Shown: piece by piece, positions 61,833 through 64,000 of the stretch
How positions within the stretch are numbered: position 1 is the stretch's first letter
How the letters are laid out: every line of letters begins with the position of its first letter
Assembly: GCF_907164915.1 (NCBI RefSeq)
Contig: NC_061862.1
Span: forward strand, 64,916,228-64,980,227
Length of the DNA stretch: 64,000 bases
DNA from: Impatiens glandulifera
Lineage: Eukaryota > Streptophyta > Magnoliopsida > Ericales > Balsaminaceae
Reading direction: 5' to 3'
Position numbers and translations under genes: made by a program
The notes under the pieces: generated by a model
The model's database searches: none
What the model was told of the DNA's origin: nothing
The model's input: the letters and a program-made list of their open reading frames with translations, nothing else

Positions 61833-61865
61833 ATCAGTGTGTGGAAGCAGCTGTATGATTTGTAT

Positions 61866-64000
61866 GATTCCTTCGTTATACCGTTTATTAGTTTAAGTAA
61901 GTTATTTTCATCATATTTAATTTATATTAACATATTTCTATTATCGAGCATGGGTTTGTTTTTAAATGAATGAGTATTTTTTTATGATTTAAAAAATTAT
62001 TAGAATTCGAATTTAAATAATTCATGTTTATTTGAAAATAAATAAACATATATCTTATACTAAGTTTAACTTTGTAAATGTTAAAAATATTATTAAATTT
62101 ATTAAAATATTATTTTTTATATAAATATAATTTCTTATTAAATATTTTTTTTATTAAATGTAAATTTGTATTCAACTCATACAAAAGACATGTTTTTTAT
62201 TTAATTTGAATTTAACTGACTTTTATTAAACTAGCATTTAGCCCGTGCATTTGCACGATTAATAATTTAAAAAACCGTGAAAAAAATTACGGATAACATC
62301 TCTAGCATTTTTAATTTTATTTTTAACCGTTTTAAATTTAAAGACAAGTCAACCCACAATCCGACCGAAGTATCCAAATTAACCACAGCTCTCGACCCGA
62401 CAATCCGGACACTTTATAAATTAAGCATCATTATATATATATATAGATTAGTTAGTTAAAAAGTTGAACTTATATTAATATTAAAACGTCACGCGTTTAT
62501 CAAATTTGGTGTTGAATTTAAAATATAAAGTCTTTGTGGCCTAGTTGGTTAAAGAGTTATACTTGTTTTTTAGGTTGCAAATTCGAAACATACCTCTAGC
62601 ATTTTTAATTTTATTTTTAACCGCTTTAAATTTAAAGGCGGGTCAACCCACAATCCAACCCAAGTATCGAAATTAACCACAGCTCTCGACCCGGCAATCC
62701 GGACACTTTAAAAATTAAGCATCATTATATATATATATAGATTTTTAAGTTACATTTAACATATTTTGTATTAAATTTTATTAATTCATAAATAAATTTT
62801 ATATTTTACATTAAATATATTTAATTAAATTTATTTATGTATTAAACATATTAAAATTGCATTTTTTCTATAAATATAATATAATTTATATTAAGCTTTT
62901 TATAATTATATTTTTTTCTTTTTAATATAATATAATTTAAATTTAATATTTGTATTAAACTTATTAAAAATAAATTTTATATTTTATTTAATTTAGTTTT
63001 TTTTCTTATTTATTTCTTATATTAAGAATATTGATTGTTTTTTAAATATCTTATAATGTTTATAAATAATTTTAAATTTTAAATTAAAATTTTTTTAAAA
63101 ATATTTTTTAATGTTTAAAAATATTTTTTAATTTTCAATTAAAGTTATTTTAAATCATTAATTCAAAAAAAACACTTTTATATTTTTATAAAATTAATTT
63201 TTCTTTTATTAAATTTATTAAAATTACATTTTTTTATTATTTAATCAAATATAATTTTAATTTATTTTAAATTAAATTTAAATTTTGTATTAAACTGATT
63301 TTCATTAAATTTTAATTATATTTTGTTTAGATTTTTACTTATATATTTATTATATTATATAAGAATATTATTTATTTTTAAAATATTCTTATAATATTTA
63401 TAAATAATTTTTAATTAAACTTATATTTATTATTAATTCATAAACAAATTTTTATATTTTGCATTATTATTAATCATATTAAAATTGCATTTATTTTCAT
63501 TTAATCTTATATAATTTAAATTTTGTATTAAACTTACTTTTATAAAATTTAAATTTAGATTAAGCTTATTAAAAATATATGTTGTATTAAATTATATTTA
63601 GATTTTTACATATATATTTCTTATATTAAAAATATTATTTATTCTTAAATATTCTTATTTGTTTATCATTAATTCATAAACAAATTTTTCTATTTTGCAT
63701 TAAACTATATAAATATTGTATTATTTCTATTTATTCTAATATAATTTAAATTTTGCATGAAATCTATTTTCAATAAATTTAAATTTGTATTAAATCTATT
63801 CAAAACGTATTTTTGTATTAAAGTTTTTAGTTTTTTACTTATATATTTTTTATATTAAGAATATAAATTATTTTTCTAAATATTATTTTAATGTTTATAA
63901 ATAATTTAAAATTACTTATATTTATCACTAATTCTTAAACTAACTTGTATAGTTTTGTATATTTTTATTAAATTTAAATTTTGCATTAGTATTAAATAAA
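61866..64000 (+). repeat. Tandem unit U6 (runs off the window)
   Basis: Starts attccttcgttataccgttt as U1 does, then A/T satellite to the window end, interrupted by a Helitron at 62231-62741. After 62742 the satellite resumes with a jump relative to U1 (part of the monomer series is missing near 62780). Confidence 0.8.
62231..62741 (-). mobile_element. Short Helitron, minus strand, two 5' ends (511 bp)
   Basis: On the minus strand it starts TCTATATATATATAATGATG at 62741 after host A and ends with the hairpin CGTGCAAATGCACG (62257-62244) and CTAG (62234-62231) before host T. U1 and U2 show the empty site (e.g. 34267|34268, tattaaa|tttt). Inside, a second complete 5' start occurs at about 62446, so the element carries two tandem heads like the array at 1-2078. 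A tRNA-like module (TGGCCTAGTTGG near 62537 and a mutated B box near 62582) is on the plus strand, opposite to transposon orientation, as in that array. Confidence 0.88.

Noticed and set aside
62527..62590. Functional tRNA gene
   Set aside because: A and B boxes are recognisable, but the B box is mutated and no acceptor stem forms.

Overview
The window is a repeat-dominated, strongly A/T-rich piece of a flowering-plant nuclear genome. A eudicot is most likely. The evidence is a spliced plant vacuolar amino-acid transporter gene, a plant-specific two-membrane-span protein with an L34e-superfamily label, plant GH17 glucanase and Hsp110-type HSP70 exon fragments, Ty1/copia remnants, Helitrons, Tourist-like MITEs and TTTAGGG telomere-type repeats. 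A 500-N run marks a scaffold gap. Nothing prokaryotic, organellar or viral was seen.

Layout. 1-2078: tandem array of ~300-bp units that each look like a Helitron 5' end, closed by Helitron-type 3' hairpins plus CTAG. 2.6-4.9 kb: decayed Helitron relative carrying an ~88-bp minisatellite. 4.9-11.2 kb: A/T-rich non-coding DNA with two Tourist-like MITEs, a foldback element, the gap (8341-8840) and a minus-strand Helitron-like element. 11.48-12.86 kb: intact AVT1-type transporter gene (two exons). 13.3-14.0 kb: hAT-like repeat. 14.7-26.4 kb: one dead copia element present as three head-to-tail copies. 27.6-28.3 kb (minus strand): the second apparently intact gene.

27.8-33.9 kb (block A) and 53.0-61.9 kb (block B) are copies of one duplicon: the L34e-superfamily gene or its remnant, a cgtgttaaacgtg-type minisatellite, a 3' piece of a GH17 glucanase gene, and three exons from the 3' part of an HSP70-14/15-like gene. 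Between them, 33.9-53.0 kb, lie five tandem copies of a ~4-kb unit (U1-U5): ~2 kb of almost pure A/T satellite plus ~1.9 kb of decayed exon-like sequence. A sixth copy (U6) follows block B and runs off the window. Since A is followed by U1 and B by U6, the larger duplicated entity is probably A+U.

The duplications supply natural before/after pairs. A 2.9-kb Helitron in block B has its empty site in block A, a 511-bp Helitron in U6 has its empty site in U1/U2, and a 1.2-kb solo LTR in U2 has a 5-bp target duplication and empty sites in the other U copies. Both Helitron families carry tRNA-like A-box/B-box modules at tRNA-like spacing, which is perhaps the most unusual signal here. Only two loci look like working host genes: the AVT1-like transporter and the plus-copy of the L34e-superfamily gene. 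They are unrelated in function and do not form a pathway.
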